Source of the DNA: Shimia_B sp038525525
Lineage (GTDB): Bacteria; Pseudomonadota; Alphaproteobacteria; Rhodobacterales; Rhodobacteraceae
Direction of reading: 5' to 3'
Assembly (NCBI GenBank): GCA_038525525.1
Contig: JBCBHO010000003.1
Coordinates: 124,001 to 188,000 of the forward strand
DNA: 64,000 bases
Numbering within the stretch: position 1 is the stretch's first letter; each line of letters begins with the position of its first letter. The position numbers and the translations under genes were made by a program. Below are positions 1 to 7,886 of the stretch, in pieces. Below the pieces are notes generated by a model. That model was not told the origin of the DNA and searched no databases. It saw only the letters and a list, made by a program, of their open reading frames with translations.

Positions 1-300
1 TTCGCGGGCATCGGCCACCCCGAGAAGTTCTTCGCGACGCTGCGCGGCCTCGGGGCCACCGTCCTGCGCGCGGAGGCGCTGAGCGACCACCAGCCGCTGA
101 CGGAGCCGCTCATGGCCCGCCTCGTGGAAGAGGCCAAGCTCCTCGGCGCGCAGCTCGTGACCACCGAGAAGGACGCCGTGCGCCTGCCGGAGAGCTTCCG
201 CGCGAAAGTTGTGACATTCCCGGTGCGCCTCGAGCTCGACGCGCCCGAAGTTCTGCTGGAGCGACTTCTCGGCCTCGAGATTAGTACCCCCCAGGGGTAA
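1..300 (+). CDS. lpxK: Tetraacyldisaccharide 4'-kinase, C-terminal part (LpxK)
   Basis: The reading frame is open from the first base and ends in TAA, giving about 99 residues of a C-terminus. The stretch beginning FAGIGHPEKFF, followed by a 'L.DH..L' segment and 'LVTTEKDAVRL', matches the end of LpxK. LpxK phosphorylates the 4' position of the lipid A disaccharide precursor at the inner membrane. The ATP-binding N-terminus lies outside the window. The next gene downstream is convergent. Confidence is high for the family; only the extent of the missing part is unknown. Confidence 0.85.
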   Translation, partial: FAGIGHPEKFFATLRGLGATVLRAEALSDHQPLTEPLMARLVEEAKLLGAQLVTTEKDAVRLPESFRAKVVTFPVRLELDAPEVLLERLLGLEISTPQG

Positions 301-351
301 CGCAAAAGCCGAGACAGGCGTCGCCGCGGCCCGAAAAATCGGGCCAGCGGC

Positions 352-1014
352 TCAGAGCTTCCCGTCGATGATCTCGCGGAACTCGGCCATGGACATGTTG
401 CCATGGCGCACGCCGTCGATGATGAACGAGGGCGTGGAACGCACCCCGTCCTCGGCGGCATTGGCCTCGTACCACGCCACGAGGCTCTGCGCCTTCTCCC
501 CGTCGGAGAAGCAGGCATCGAGCTCGGCCTCGCTCAGGCCTGCCGTGAGCCCGATCCGGCGTAGGTTGGCCGCGATCTCGGCAGGTTGGCCCTGGGTCCA
601 TTCGCTCTGCTGGCCATAGATCAGATCGGTGATGCCGAAGAAGCGCTCCGCCCCGCCGCAGCGCGCGACCATGGAGGCCCAGAGGCCGAAGCGGTCAAAA
701 TAGACCTCGCGGTAGACGAACTCCACGAGCCCGGTGTCGATGTACTCGGACTTCAGCTCCTTGAAGGCGCCCTCGTGGAAGGTCCGACAATGCGGGCAGG
801 TATAGGAGGCGTATTCTATGATCTGCACGGGCGCGCCGGCCTCGCCCAGCGTCATGTCCTCGATCTCGAGCATCTCGGCGGCCTCGACCGTCTGCGCATT
901 AGCGGCGCCGAGCTGCGGCAGGTCGCGCGCGCCCTGGGAGCCCGGCGCGAAGAACCACGCTCCGCCCAGTGCCAGGACAGCTGCGCCGATCAGAATGGGG
1001 ACAAGTCGTATCAT
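352..1014 (-). CDS. DsbA-family thioredoxin-fold protein
   Basis: A 220-residue protein with an N-terminal hydrophobic segment (residues about 3-22) that should export or anchor it, followed by a thioredoxin fold with a CPHC redox motif at residues 73-76. The later 'STPSFIIDG' supplies the cis-proline loop typical of DsbA/DsbG-like oxidoreductases. It probably works on disulfides in periplasmic proteins. It lies 1 nt downstream of the DUF721 gene on the same strand, so the two are likely co-transcribed. The partner quinone oxidase (DsbB) is not in the window, so whether it oxidises or isomerises is not decided. Confidence 0.85.
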   Translation of the reverse strand: MIRLVPILIGAAVLALGGAWFFAPGSQGARDLPQLGAANAQTVEAAEMLEIEDMTLGEAGAPVQIIEYASYTCPHCRTFHEGAFKELKSEYIDTGLVEFVYREVYFDRFGLWASMVARCGGAERFFGITDLIYGQQSEWTQGQPAEIAANLRRIGLTAGLSEAELDACFSDGEKAQSLVAWYEANAAEDGVRSTPSFIIDGVRHGNMSMAEFREIIDGKL

Positions 1015-1015
1015 G

Positions 1016-1633
1016 TCAGGATGTCCTCTTCGAAGATGTCATCACGTTTTCGCCGAGCGCGGTCAGGGCCGCGCGCAGACCTTCATCTGTTACGTCGCCC
1101 GCGAGCCCGCGCGCCTTGGCCGCTGCCACGGGATCGCCCTCCGGCGCCTCGGGCGCAGGGGCGGGCGCAAAGCCAGCCTGCCCCTCGGCAAAGCCCGTCG
1201 CCGCAGTCTGAGTGATACGTATGCGCGAGATGGCGTTATAGCCATAGCAGGCGTTCACCTTCTCTCGAATGCCGGGGAGCTGCATCTGGAGCATCGGTGC
1301 CCGTGCTGCCGTCGTCAGGAGGGTCAGCGTCGCACCGAAGCCGCCCTTCGCATAGCTCACCTTCACCGGGCGCGCCGTGGCGGCGATGTCGGTCCCCACG
1401 ATCTCCGCCCAATGGGTCAGGAGCCGCGTGACGGCAAATCCCCGCGCCTCGCCCGCGTTGCGGATCCGCTTCTCGAGAAGCGTGGAGGCGCGCTGGAAGC
1501 CCTTCCTGCGCTGATATGAACCGGCGGTGGCCAAGCTGGCGGTCTCTTTCTCCGTGCTACGTCCTTCTCTATAGCGGGGCTTTCGGCGGGCTGCACGGGG
1601 CCCGAGGCGAATATCGGCGCGATATCGGGGCAT
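1016..1633 (-). CDS. DUF721 / DciA-like protein
   Basis: A 205-residue protein if translated from the ATG at 1633, which leaves a 10-nt divergent gap to mutY. The conserved core starts near 'KGFQRASTLLEKRI' and continues through 'LLTHWAEIVGTDIA', the signature of the DUF721 family; some members (DciA) help load the replicative helicase. The C-terminal third is low-complexity and Ala/Pro-rich before a final helical segment ending '..ALGENVMTSSKRTS'. The reading frame stays open upstream into mutY, but that part is antisense shadow. The helicase-loader role is inferred from family membership only. Confidence 0.7.
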   Translation of the reverse strand: MPRYRADIRLGPRAARRKPRYREGRSTEKETASLATAGSYQRRKGFQRASTLLEKRIRNAGEARGFAVTRLLTHWAEIVGTDIAATARPVKVSYAKGGFGATLTLLTTAARAPMLQMQLPGIREKVNACYGYNAISRIRITQTAATGFAEGQAGFAPAPAPEAPEGDPVAAAKARGLAGDVTDEGLRAALTALGENVMTSSKRTS

Positions 1634-1643
1634 AGAGCAAAGG

Positions 1644-2771
1644 GTGAGCAAACAATTGCGTGATGTGCCGGAGACAACGGCGGACCCGATCCCGGAGACG
1701 CTCCTCGACTGGTACGACCGCCACGCGCGCACCATGCCGTGGCGCGTGGGGCCTGCGGAGCGCGCGGCGGGCCACCGGCCCGATCCCTACCGCGTCTGGC
1801 TCTCGGAGATCATGCTCCAGCAGACGACCGTGGCCGCCGTGCGCGACTACTTCCTCAAGTTCACATCGATCTGGCCCACCGTGGCGGATCTCGCCGCCGC
1901 CGAGGATGCCGATGTCATGGCCGCCTGGGCCGGGCTCGGCTACTATGCGCGCGCCCGCAACCTCCTGAAATGCGCCCGGGCCATCGTCGCCGAGCATGAC
2001 GGTGCCTTTCCAACGAGCCGCGCGGCACTCCTCACGCTCCCCGGCGTGGGGCCCTACACGGCCTCCGCCGTGGCCTCCATCGCCTTTGACGAGCCCGCCA
2101 CCGTGGTGGACGGCAATGTGGAGCGTGTCATGGCGCGGCTCCACGATGTGCACACGCCACTGCCGCGCGCGAAGGGTGAATTGACCGAACTCGCCGAACG
2201 CTACACGCCCAGCGAACGACCGGGCGACTACGCACAGGCCGTCATGGATCTCGGCGCCACGATCTGCACGCCACGGTCGCCCGCCTGCGGCATCTGCCCT
2301 GTGCGGATCCCCTGCCGGGCGCGCGCTGAGGGCACGGCAGGCGAGCTGCCGAAGAAGGAACCGAAGAAGCCGAAGCCCACGCGCCGCGGCACGGCCTATG
2401 TCGCGATCCGCGAAGACGGCGCCCTGCTCCTCGAGACCCGGCCCGAAACCGGTCTCCTCGGCGGCATGCTCGGCTGGCCCGGATCGGCATGGGCAGAGAC
2501 TGTTTTACCCAAATCCGAGCCAGACACGGCATCGGCTGGCCACCGGGACCAGCCCGTGGAGGCGCATTGGCAGCGCCTCGGCACCGAAGCGCGGCATACC
2601 TTCACCCATTTCCATCTCGTGCTCGATATCGAGATCGCGACCGTCCCGAGCGACGCCGTCCCACGCCGCGGCAAATTCATCCCGCGCGCCGCATTTCGGC
2701 CATCGGATTTGCCCACCGTCATGCGAAAGGTCTATGATCTCGCCACGTCCGCAGAGCACCTTAACGAGTAG
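1644..2771 (+). CDS. mutY: A/G-specific adenine DNA glycosylase MutY
   Basis: A 375-residue glycosylase that removes adenine mispaired with 8-oxoguanine. It begins at GTG; no in-frame ATG lies before the catalytic domain. Visible features are the catalytic Glu in 'SEIMLQQTTV' (E55), the helix-hairpin-helix 'LPGVGPYTASAVA' (about 132-144), the catalytic Asp in 'VVDGNVERV' (D156), and a four-cysteine iron-sulfur loop of the form C-x6-C-x2-C-x5-C. A NUDIX-like C-terminal domain follows from about residue 240. It is divergent from the DUF721 gene and is followed after 3 nt by the AlkB-type gene, which is probably in the same transcript. Confidence 0.95.
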   Translation: MSKQLRDVPETTADPIPETLLDWYDRHARTMPWRVGPAERAAGHRPDPYRVWLSEIMLQQTTVAAVRDYFLKFTSIWPTVADLAAAEDADVMAAWAGLGYYARARNLLKCARAIVAEHDGAFPTSRAALLTLPGVGPYTASAVASIAFDEPATVVDGNVERVMARLHDVHTPLPRAKGELTELAERYTPSERPGDYAQAVMDLGATICTPRSPACGICPVRIPCRARAEGTAGELPKKEPKKPKPTRRGTAYVAIREDGALLLETRPETGLLGGMLGWPGSAWAETVLPKSEPDTASAGHRDQPVEAHWQRLGTEARHTFTHFHLVLDIEIATVPSDAVPRRGKFIPRAAFRPSDLPTVMRKVYDLATSAEHLNE

Positions 2772-2774
2772 ACC

Positions 2775-3917
2775 ATGGCCGATATCACCACCACGCCTGC
2801 CCGCAACGGGCTCGCCCAAGCGCTCCCCTTCTGGCTCTCGCTCGCGTTGCCGCCCGTGGCCGTGCTGGGCGCACTCACAGGCGGCTGGGCCGTGCTCCTG
2901 ATGCCCATCTGCACGTGGTACCTCTTTTCCATCATCGACGCTTTCGCGGGCCTCGACGAGGACAACGCCGACCCCGCCACCGATGACGCGCAGCTTTTCT
3001 GGTACAAGGCCATCACGATCATCTGGGCGCCCGTGCAGGCGCTCACGCTCTTCGGCATCCTCGCCTATGTGAGTTGGACAGATCACCTGAACGGCTGGGA
3101 GAAGACAGGCCTCTTCTTCGGCATCGGCGTCATCACCGGCACGATCGGGATCAACTATGCCCACGAGCTTCTGCATCAGCGCCCGCGCGTGGAGCGCTGG
3201 ATGGCCGACCTGCTGCTGGCGATGGTGCTCTACTCGCATTTCCGCTCAGAGCACCTGCTCGTCCATCACCGCTACATCGGCACTCCGCGAGACCCCGTGA
3301 CCGCGCGCTACAATACCGGCTTTCACCGGTTCTTTCCCCGCGTGATCTGGCGCACCGCCGCGAGCGCGTTTCATGCCGAAAAGGCCATGCTCGCCCGCAA
3401 GAAGCTGCCTTGGCACGACGCGTCGAACCCGTTCTGGCGCTATGCCGCGCTGCAGGGCGGCTTTGTCGCGCTGGCCTTCGCCATCGGCGGCTGGGCGGGA
3501 CTGGGGCTCTTCCTCTTCCAGGCTTTCGTGGCGATCTGGCAGCTCGAGCTCGTCAATTACATCGAGCATTACGGCCTCACCCGGAAGCATCTCGGCGGGG
3601 GAAAGTACGAATACGTCCAGCCGCGCCATTCCTGGAACTCGGCCCACAAGGTCTCCAACTGGCTCCTGATCAATCTCCAGCGCCATTCGGACCATCATTT
3701 CAAGGCCGATCGCCGCTTCCCGCTGCTCCAGACCTATGACGAGACCGAGGCGCCGCAGCTGCCCTACGGCTATCCGGTGATGACGATGCTGGCGATGTGC
3801 CCGCCGCTCTGGCGCCGCGTGATGAACCCGCGCGTCCGCGACTGGCGCCGCCGCTTCTATCCCGAGATCGAGGACTGGACGCCCTACAACACCGCCACCA
3901 ACCCCTGGCCTCGCTAG
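2775..3917 (+). CDS. alkB: AlkB-type membrane di-iron monooxygenase (alkane 1-monooxygenase family)
   Basis: A 380-residue integral membrane protein with hydrophobic spans at about 18-60, 80-100, 110-128 and 224-258. The histidine boxes that bind the di-iron centre are all present: HELLH (130-134), EHLLVHH (159-165), NYIEHYG (261-267) and LQRHSDHH (301-308). This is the AlkB layout, so hydroxylation of a terminal methyl group is the expected reaction, using rubredoxin electrons. No rubredoxin gene is nearby. The second box differs from the usual EHNRGHH form, so the true substrate may not be an n-alkane. It follows mutY by 3 nt. Confidence 0.85.
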   Translation: MADITTTPARNGLAQALPFWLSLALPPVAVLGALTGGWAVLLMPICTWYLFSIIDAFAGLDEDNADPATDDAQLFWYKAITIIWAPVQALTLFGILAYVSWTDHLNGWEKTGLFFGIGVITGTIGINYAHELLHQRPRVERWMADLLLAMVLYSHFRSEHLLVHHRYIGTPRDPVTARYNTGFHRFFPRVIWRTAASAFHAEKAMLARKKLPWHDASNPFWRYAALQGGFVALAFAIGGWAGLGLFLFQAFVAIWQLELVNYIEHYGLTRKHLGGGKYEYVQPRHSWNSAHKVSNWLLINLQRHSDHHFKADRRFPLLQTYDETEAPQLPYGYPVMTMLAMCPPLWRRVMNPRVRDWRRRFYPEIEDWTPYNTATNPWPR

Positions 3918-4252
3918 CCGCCCAAAGGCGCCTGTCTTCCCTGTGCCTCCTCACCGAGGTGAGGCGCACCCCGCCAATCTTGCCCCGTACTCGTAGAGCT
4001 GCGCACGGTCGGGCGGGTCTCCCGCGTCGTCGCCACGTTCGATTGGACGGACCTCGGCAAATCGGCGGGCCACAAGGCTCTGGTCGAAATCTCCCGCGCA
4101 TCGCTCGTGCCGCGGCCCCCCGGGCGCAGGTCACATCAGCGCCAGCCCATCACCGCCTCATCCGAGAGAGGGTCTGAAATCGCCGCCGTCACTTCTGGCG
4201 GGGGCCCGAGGCCACCGCGCATGTCGACACTCTTCAAGCCGGGGAAATTTCT
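3918..4252 (+). other. Non-coding or decayed stretch after alkB
   Basis: About 335 bases without a convincing gene. One plus-strand frame reads through most of it but has no start codon near a ribosome site and no recognisable domain; a short piece resembles the 'F.WTDLG' segment of sugar-nucleotide transferases and could be a relic. A GC-rich palindrome is visible near 3951-3966 ('CTCACCGAGGTGAG'). It may serve as a terminator-like or regulatory element for the preceding gene. Confidence 0.35.
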
Positions 4253-4579
4253 ATGAGACATCCGATTGCCCCCCTCTTCTGCACCCTTCTCGCCCCAGGG
4301 CTTCACGCGCAGGCCCTCGACGTACCCATCATCAAGAACTGCGTGGATAGTCAGGCTGCCTGCTATCCCACGAGCACTGTCACCGGTCTGCGGGCTGATG
4401 GGGACGGTTTCCTGTCTGTCCGCACCGGCCCCGGGTCGGATTTCCGAAAGATCGGGGAGCTTGTGAACGGCGACGTCGTCGCAGTCATTTCGTCCCAAGG
4501 TCGCTGGCGCGGCGTGGAGCTTCGCGACAAAACCTTCGGCTGGGTGCACGGCAACTGGCTCACGGATCTGGCGGGCTAA
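4253..4579 (+). CDS. Exported SH3-domain protein
   Basis: A 108-residue protein with a short N-terminal signal peptide ('MRHPIAPLFCTLLAPGLHAQA') and a bacterial SH3 domain over residues about 45-105. Typical elements are 'FLSVRTGPGSDF' and 'GWVHGNWL'. Such domains are usually periplasmic and bind peptidoglycan or envelope partners. Two cysteines (about residues 27 and 34) near the start of the mature protein may form a disulfide. It stands alone, convergent with ccrM, and its 3' end touches the ccrM terminator. The specific role is unknown. Confidence 0.75.
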   Translation: MRHPIAPLFCTLLAPGLHAQALDVPIIKNCVDSQAACYPTSTVTGLRADGDGFLSVRTGPGSDFRKIGELVNGDVVAVISSQGRWRGVELRDKTFGWVHGNWLTDLAG

Positions 4580-4609
4580 AAAAAAGCCCCGCCGTTTGAC
4601 GGGCGGGGC
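4578..4609 (-). terminator. Rho-independent terminator of ccrM
   Basis: An 8-bp perfect GC stem (GCCCCGCC/GGCGGGGC, 4586-4609) with an 8-nt loop. On the minus strand it is followed by eight consecutive T (plus-strand A-run 4578-4585). It sits about 60 nt downstream of the ccrM stop and abuts the end of the convergent SH3 gene. Confidence 0.9.
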
Positions 4610-4668
4610 TGAAGTTGGTGCCATGCGTCAGGCCACAGGCACCGGCGGTAGTCTGTTCGGAGCGGTCC

Positions 4669-5775
4669 TCAGACCGATCCCTGGCGCATTTCCGAGCGGA
4701 TCTGCTGGCGCAGGAGGTCGATGGAGACCTCCTTGCCGTCCCTCTCGAAATTCCAGTAGGCCCAGCCGTTGCAGGAGGGCGCGCCTTCGAGCTTGGCGCC
4801 GACCTGGTGGATGGAGCCTGCGAGCTTGCCGGAGACGAGCGTGCCATCGGCGCGGACCTTGGCGGTCTGCCCGCGGGGGCCGGTGAGGACCTCGCCCGGT
4901 CGCAGCATGCCGCGCTCCACAAGCTGGCCGAAGGGGACGCGGGGCTCGGCGCGCTTCGAGGCCGTCACGGCGAGCGCCGCTGCATCGAGCCGGCGCACGT
5001 CGCCGATGCGGCGCGCGGCGATCTCGCGATACTCTTCCTCGCGCTCGATCCCGATCCAGTGCCGGCCGAGCATCTTGGCCACCGCGCCCGTGGTGCCGGT
5101 GCCGAAGAACGGGTCGAGGATGACGTCGCCCGGATTGGTCGTGCCCACGATGATGCGATGCAGCAGGCTCTCGGGCTTTTGCGTGGGGTGGGCCTTGTCG
5201 CCCTTGGCATCCTTGAGCCGCTCATGGCCGGTGCAGATCGGCAGCACCCAGTCCGAGCGCATCTGCACGCCCTCGTTGAGCGCCTTCAGCGCCTCGTAGT
5301 TGAAGGTGTATTTCGCGCCCTCCCCGCGGGAGGCCCAGATCAGCGTCTCGTGGGCATTGGTGAAGCGCTTGCCGCGGAAATTGGGCATCGGGTTCGACTT
5401 GCGCCAGACCACGTCATTGAGGACCCAGAAGCCCGCATCCTGGAGCGCCGCGCCCACGCGGTAGATGTTGTGATAGCTGCCGATGACCCAGAGCGCGCCG
5501 TGGGGCTTCAGGATGCGCTTTGCGGCCGAAAGCCACTCCCGGGTGAAGCGGTCATAGGCGGCAAAGCTCGCGAACTGATCCCAATCGTTGGTGACGGCGT
5601 CCACGCGGGAGGCGTCGGGCCGGTGCAGTTCCTGTCGGAGCTGAAGATTGTAGGGAGGATCGGCGAAGATGAGATCCACAGACGCCTCCGGCAGAGCCTG
5701 CATCGCCGCGATGCAATCGCCCGCAAGAATAGTGTCCAAAGGAAGCGCCCCCGCGCCCTTCGCGTCGTTCATCAT
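4669..5775 (-). CDS. ccrM: CcrM-type DNA adenine methyltransferase (GANTC)
   Basis: A 368-residue beta-class N6-adenine methyltransferase. Seen are the catalytic DPPYN at 39-43, 'PTQKP' at about 197-201 and the AdoMet motif DPFFGTGTTG at 221-230, plus the C-terminal extension of about 90 residues with 'MLRPGEVLTGP' that typifies CcrM. Known members methylate GANTC and couple replication to cell-cycle transcription in alphaproteobacteria. The frame stays open to 5874, but the start at 5775 is chosen because GAGG lies about 6 nt upstream and because family members begin close to 'LPLDTILAGDC'. The upstream gap holds three GANTC sites. It is downstream of rnhB on the same strand. Confidence 0.95.
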   Translation of the reverse strand: MMNDAKGAGALPLDTILAGDCIAAMQALPEASVDLIFADPPYNLQLRQELHRPDASRVDAVTNDWDQFASFAAYDRFTREWLSAAKRILKPHGALWVIGSYHNIYRVGAALQDAGFWVLNDVVWRKSNPMPNFRGKRFTNAHETLIWASRGEGAKYTFNYEALKALNEGVQMRSDWVLPICTGHERLKDAKGDKAHPTQKPESLLHRIIVGTTNPGDVILDPFFGTGTTGAVAKMLGRHWIGIEREEEYREIAARRIGDVRRLDAAALAVTASKRAEPRVPFGQLVERGMLRPGEVLTGPRGQTAKVRADGTLVSGKLAGSIHQVGAKLEGAPSCNGWAYWNFERDGKEVSIDLLRQQIRSEMRQGSV

Positions 5776-5849
5776 CACTGCCTCTTTGCCGGGTGCCCCC
5801 GGGCCACGTTGCCGCCTCTGACGGGCGATCTGCTCGATGGCCTCAAGAT

Positions 5850-5888
5850 GAATCAGAGCCGATTCCCAAGTCAAAAACTATAAGAATC
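5850..5888 (-). promoter_or_regulatory. Cluster of three GANTC sites in the ccrM promoter region
   Basis: GAATC at 5850-5854, GATTC at 5861-5865 and GAATC at 5884-5888 lie 75-113 nt upstream of the ccrM ATG. A TTGACT hexamer on the minus strand (5869-5874) could be the -35 element, with a weak -10 (TCATCT) near 5846-5851. That would put one GANTC in the spacer and one at the -10. The sites are seen directly; methylation-dependent feedback on ccrM is inferred from Caulobacter. Confidence 0.6.
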
Positions 5889-5898
5889 AGGGGCTTAC

Positions 5899-6519
5899 TT
5901 ATTTTTCTTGCCACAAGATGTTGTGTACCGGCTTGAAGGACCGTCTATGGTGTGGGGTTATCCCCAGATTTTGAAGCGCTGAAATATGGCTTTTTGTGGG
6001 ATAGCCCTGGTTCGTCTCCCAGCCGTAGCCGGGATGGTGTTGCGCCAAATCATACATGACACGATCGCGACAGATTTTGGCCACAATGGAGGCCGCCGCG
6101 ATGCTCAGCGAGCGGGCGTCGCCCTTCACGATCGCCTCCCCCGGACAGCCCAGATCGCGGGGGATGATGTTGCCGTCGATCAGCGCGAGGGAGACCGGCG
6201 CGAGCTGCGCCACGGCGCGGACCATGGCGAGGTGAGAGGCGCGCAGGATGTTGATCCGGTCGATCTCCTCCACGCTCGCGACGCCCAGCGCCCACTCCGC
6301 TCGGGCGGTGATCTCTGTATAGAGGGCTTCGCGCCGCGCCTTGCTCAATGCTTTGGAATCGTCGAGCCCCGCGGGGATGTCATCGGGATTGAGGATCACG
6401 GCCGCAGCCATCACGGGCCCGGCCAGCGGGCCGCGGCCCACCTCATCGACACCCGCGACGCGCAAAAGGCCGCGCGCCCGCGCGGCTGTCTCGGTGCTGT
6501 AGTCAGGGGAGCCGGCCAT
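5899..6519 (-). CDS. rnhB: Ribonuclease HII
   Basis: A 206-residue enzyme that removes RNA from RNA-DNA hybrids and misinserted ribonucleotides. The metal-binding 'GVDEVGRGPLAGP' near the N-terminus, 'LDDSKALS', and 'KGDARSLSIAAASIVAK' in the middle are classic RNase HII signatures; 'HPGYGWETNQGYPT' follows. The ATG at 6519 is preferred over the one at 6552 because it brings the domain close to the N-terminus. It ends 123 nt before ccrM, and the gap holds the ccrM promoter, so the two are adjacent but probably separately controlled. Confidence 0.95.
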   Translation of the reverse strand: MAGSPDYSTETAARARGLLRVAGVDEVGRGPLAGPVMAAAVILNPDDIPAGLDDSKALSKARREALYTEITARAEWALGVASVEEIDRINILRASHLAMVRAVAQLAPVSLALIDGNIIPRDLGCPGEAIVKGDARSLSIAAASIVAKICRDRVMYDLAQHHPGYGWETNQGYPTKSHISALQNLGITPHHRRSFKPVHNILWQEK

Positions 6520-6629
6520 GGTGCGACACTTCCACGGAAGGCCGCCACTCACAATGCGCGGGTCGATCAGGTCTCAGCGCGCCCGGCGGCGCGATTTTGG
6601 CTCGGCGCGATCTCCGTCGCGATCTGGCG

Positions 6630-6824
6630 TCAGCGCGCCGGTCCCGCTCCGCGGCAGATCTCGTTGACGCAATCGGCCACGCCCTCGACGCCGATCATGT
6701 CGCCTGAGCCGAGGGCACTGATCCCCGTGAGGCCAATGCCGCCCACGGCGACGGCGAGAACCAGAAGGTCGAATACGGACCAGGTGCGCCCGCGCTTCTT
6801 GGCCGGGATAACGTTGTCAGCCAT
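6630..6824 (-). CDS. Small single-span membrane protein, unknown function
   Basis: A 64-residue protein starting at 6824, chosen because GGGGTGAAG lies directly upstream. A basic N-terminus ('AKKRGRTWS') precedes one hydrophobic segment ('FDLLVLAVAVGGIGLTGISAL'), and the C-terminal tail carries two cysteines. The frame continues upstream to 6989, but that part lacks protein character. I recognise no family. It lies about 110 nt upstream of rnhB on the same strand. Confidence 0.6.
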   Translation of the reverse strand: MADNVIPAKKRGRTWSVFDLLVLAVAVGGIGLTGISALGSGDMIGVEGVADCVNEICRGAGPAR

Positions 6825-6927
6825 CTTCACCCCTTCAAGTACAAGTTGATCTCTCTCCGAGGGCGGGAATGCCCGGGAATTGAGGCAAATGCATGAAGTC
6901 CCCATGCCACTTGTGCGGTCATATGAA

Positions 6928-6959
6928 GAGGGGGAGGAGCCCATGCTCTCCTCCCCCTC
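6928..6959 (-). terminator. Perfect 12-bp hairpin, likely terminator
   Basis: GAGGGGGAGGAG (6928-6939) pairs perfectly with CTCCTCCCCCTC (6948-6959) around an 8-nt loop. It lies 54 nt after the stop of the minus-strand gene at 7014. The following minus-strand bases (TTCATAT) are only moderately T-rich, so termination is inferred. Confidence 0.55.
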
Positions 6960-7013
6960 CCCGCGCCGGGCAGGACCAATGCCCGGCACGCCTGCCTCAA
7001 CGAGCCGGGATAC

Positions 7014-7433
7014 TCACCACACAAAGCCCGCCCGGCGCAGGCATCTCGGGCCAAACCCGGGCCGGGGGCCCTGCGCGGTGGCAAACCGGCGGAAGCACTG
7101 CTCCGGGAGCTTGGCGTAATGGGGGAAGGAAGTCCGCAAGCAGCGATAGCCGAAGAACTGGGGCGGCCCGCCGCGGCCATGGGCGGCGGTGGCGCGGATG
7201 CAGTGCTTGGGCAAGCGCTTCGCGAGGTTGGGCTGGGGGCGCACCTGCCGCGTGGCGGTGGTGGCCTTCTTGCGGCGGTCATCCTTGGCCGCCTCGGCGA
7301 TGCCGTAGAGAATAAGCGCCCCGAAGAGCAGCGCGGCGAGATCCTCGCCATCGGCGGCCCGCGCCGGCGTGGGAGAAAGCGACGTGACCGCGATCACGCC
7401 GGAGAGCAGAAGGGCAGCGAATGGTTTGAGCAT
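7014..7433 (-). CDS. Secreted small cysteine-containing protein, unknown function
   Basis: A 139-residue protein with a signal peptide ending near 'PTPARA' (residue about 25), a second hydrophobic stretch (about residues 30-48, 'LAALLFGALILYGIAEA'), and a basic C-terminal half. That half has four cysteines (H-C-I, R-C-L, Q-C-F, R-C-L contexts), an even number that suggests disulfides in the periplasm. I do not recognise a named domain. It diverges from the gene at 7593 across a gap containing nested inverted repeats. Confidence 0.65.
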   Translation of the reverse strand: MLKPFAALLLSGVIAVTSLSPTPARAADGEDLAALLFGALILYGIAEAAKDDRRKKATTATRQVRPQPNLAKRLPKHCIRATAAHGRGGPPQFFGYRCLRTSFPHYAKLPEQCFRRFATAQGPRPGFGPRCLRRAGFVW

Positions 7434-7506
7434 TGTCTTTCCTCATCTTGGGCGGGCAGCGTGCCCGGGTGATGGGAGAAGGCTGGGGCCGGGCCCTTTG
7501 AGCAGA

Positions 7507-7560
7507 CAATATCGCCCGCCTGATAGGCGATAACCGGGCGCGCCAGACAGCGGGATATTG
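7507..7560. promoter_or_regulatory. Nested inverted repeats in divergent intergenic region
   Basis: CAATATC (7507-7513) is repeated inverted as GATATTG (7554-7560). Inside it, ATCGCC (7511-7516) pairs with GGCGAT (7526-7531). The element lies between the divergent genes at 7433 and 7593, a location expected for an operator shared by both promoters. Function is inferred from position only. Confidence 0.4.
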
Positions 7561-7592
7561 AATAACGGCAGCGCGGCGGGCACGGTCCGCCC

Positions 7593-7886
7593 ATGACACG
7601 CTTCCTTCTCTCCCGGCTTCTTCTACCGGGCGCCTTCGCGCTCCTCGGCGCCGCGGCGCAAGCCGCCTGCTTTGCCGATTACAAGGCCAAGCAGGACGAT
7701 CCGCTGCGCCTACATTACGGTGTGGCCGAGATCAGCGGCGCCTGCACGCCCGCCAATGCCCGCGTTCAGCTCGCGCCGCGCGTGGCCGAAGGCGGCTGGA
7801 CCCTTCTCAACATCGTCTCGGTCTTCGACGATACCGGGCTCGCGGAAAGGCAAGAGAGTGCAGGACGCTACTTCCTCCGCTTCTGA
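7593..7886 (+). CDS. Small secreted protein, unknown function
   Basis: A 97-residue protein with a clear signal peptide (residues 1-24, ending 'GAAAQA') and a mature part of about 73 residues with two cysteines, which may pair. The mature part contains 'YGVAEISGAC' and 'GGWTLLNIVSVFDDTGL'. No domain is recognised. Its 3' end overlaps the GTG start of the next gene by 29 nt, so the two are almost certainly translated from one message. Confidence 0.65.
   Translation: MTRFLLSRLLLPGAFALLGAAAQAACFADYKAKQDDPLRLHYGVAEISGACTPANARVQLAPRVAEGGWTLLNIVSVFDDTGLAERQESAGRYFLRF

Noticed and set aside
3990..4252. Relic of a sugar-nucleotide transferase ('ATFDWTDLG')
   Set aside because: The similarity is a handful of residues with no start codon and no second motif; too weak to annotate as a pseudogene.
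4615..5883. A 422-codon open frame on the plus strand
   Set aside because: It is the antisense shadow of ccrM; GC-rich codon bias keeps the opposite frame open. No start signal or domain.
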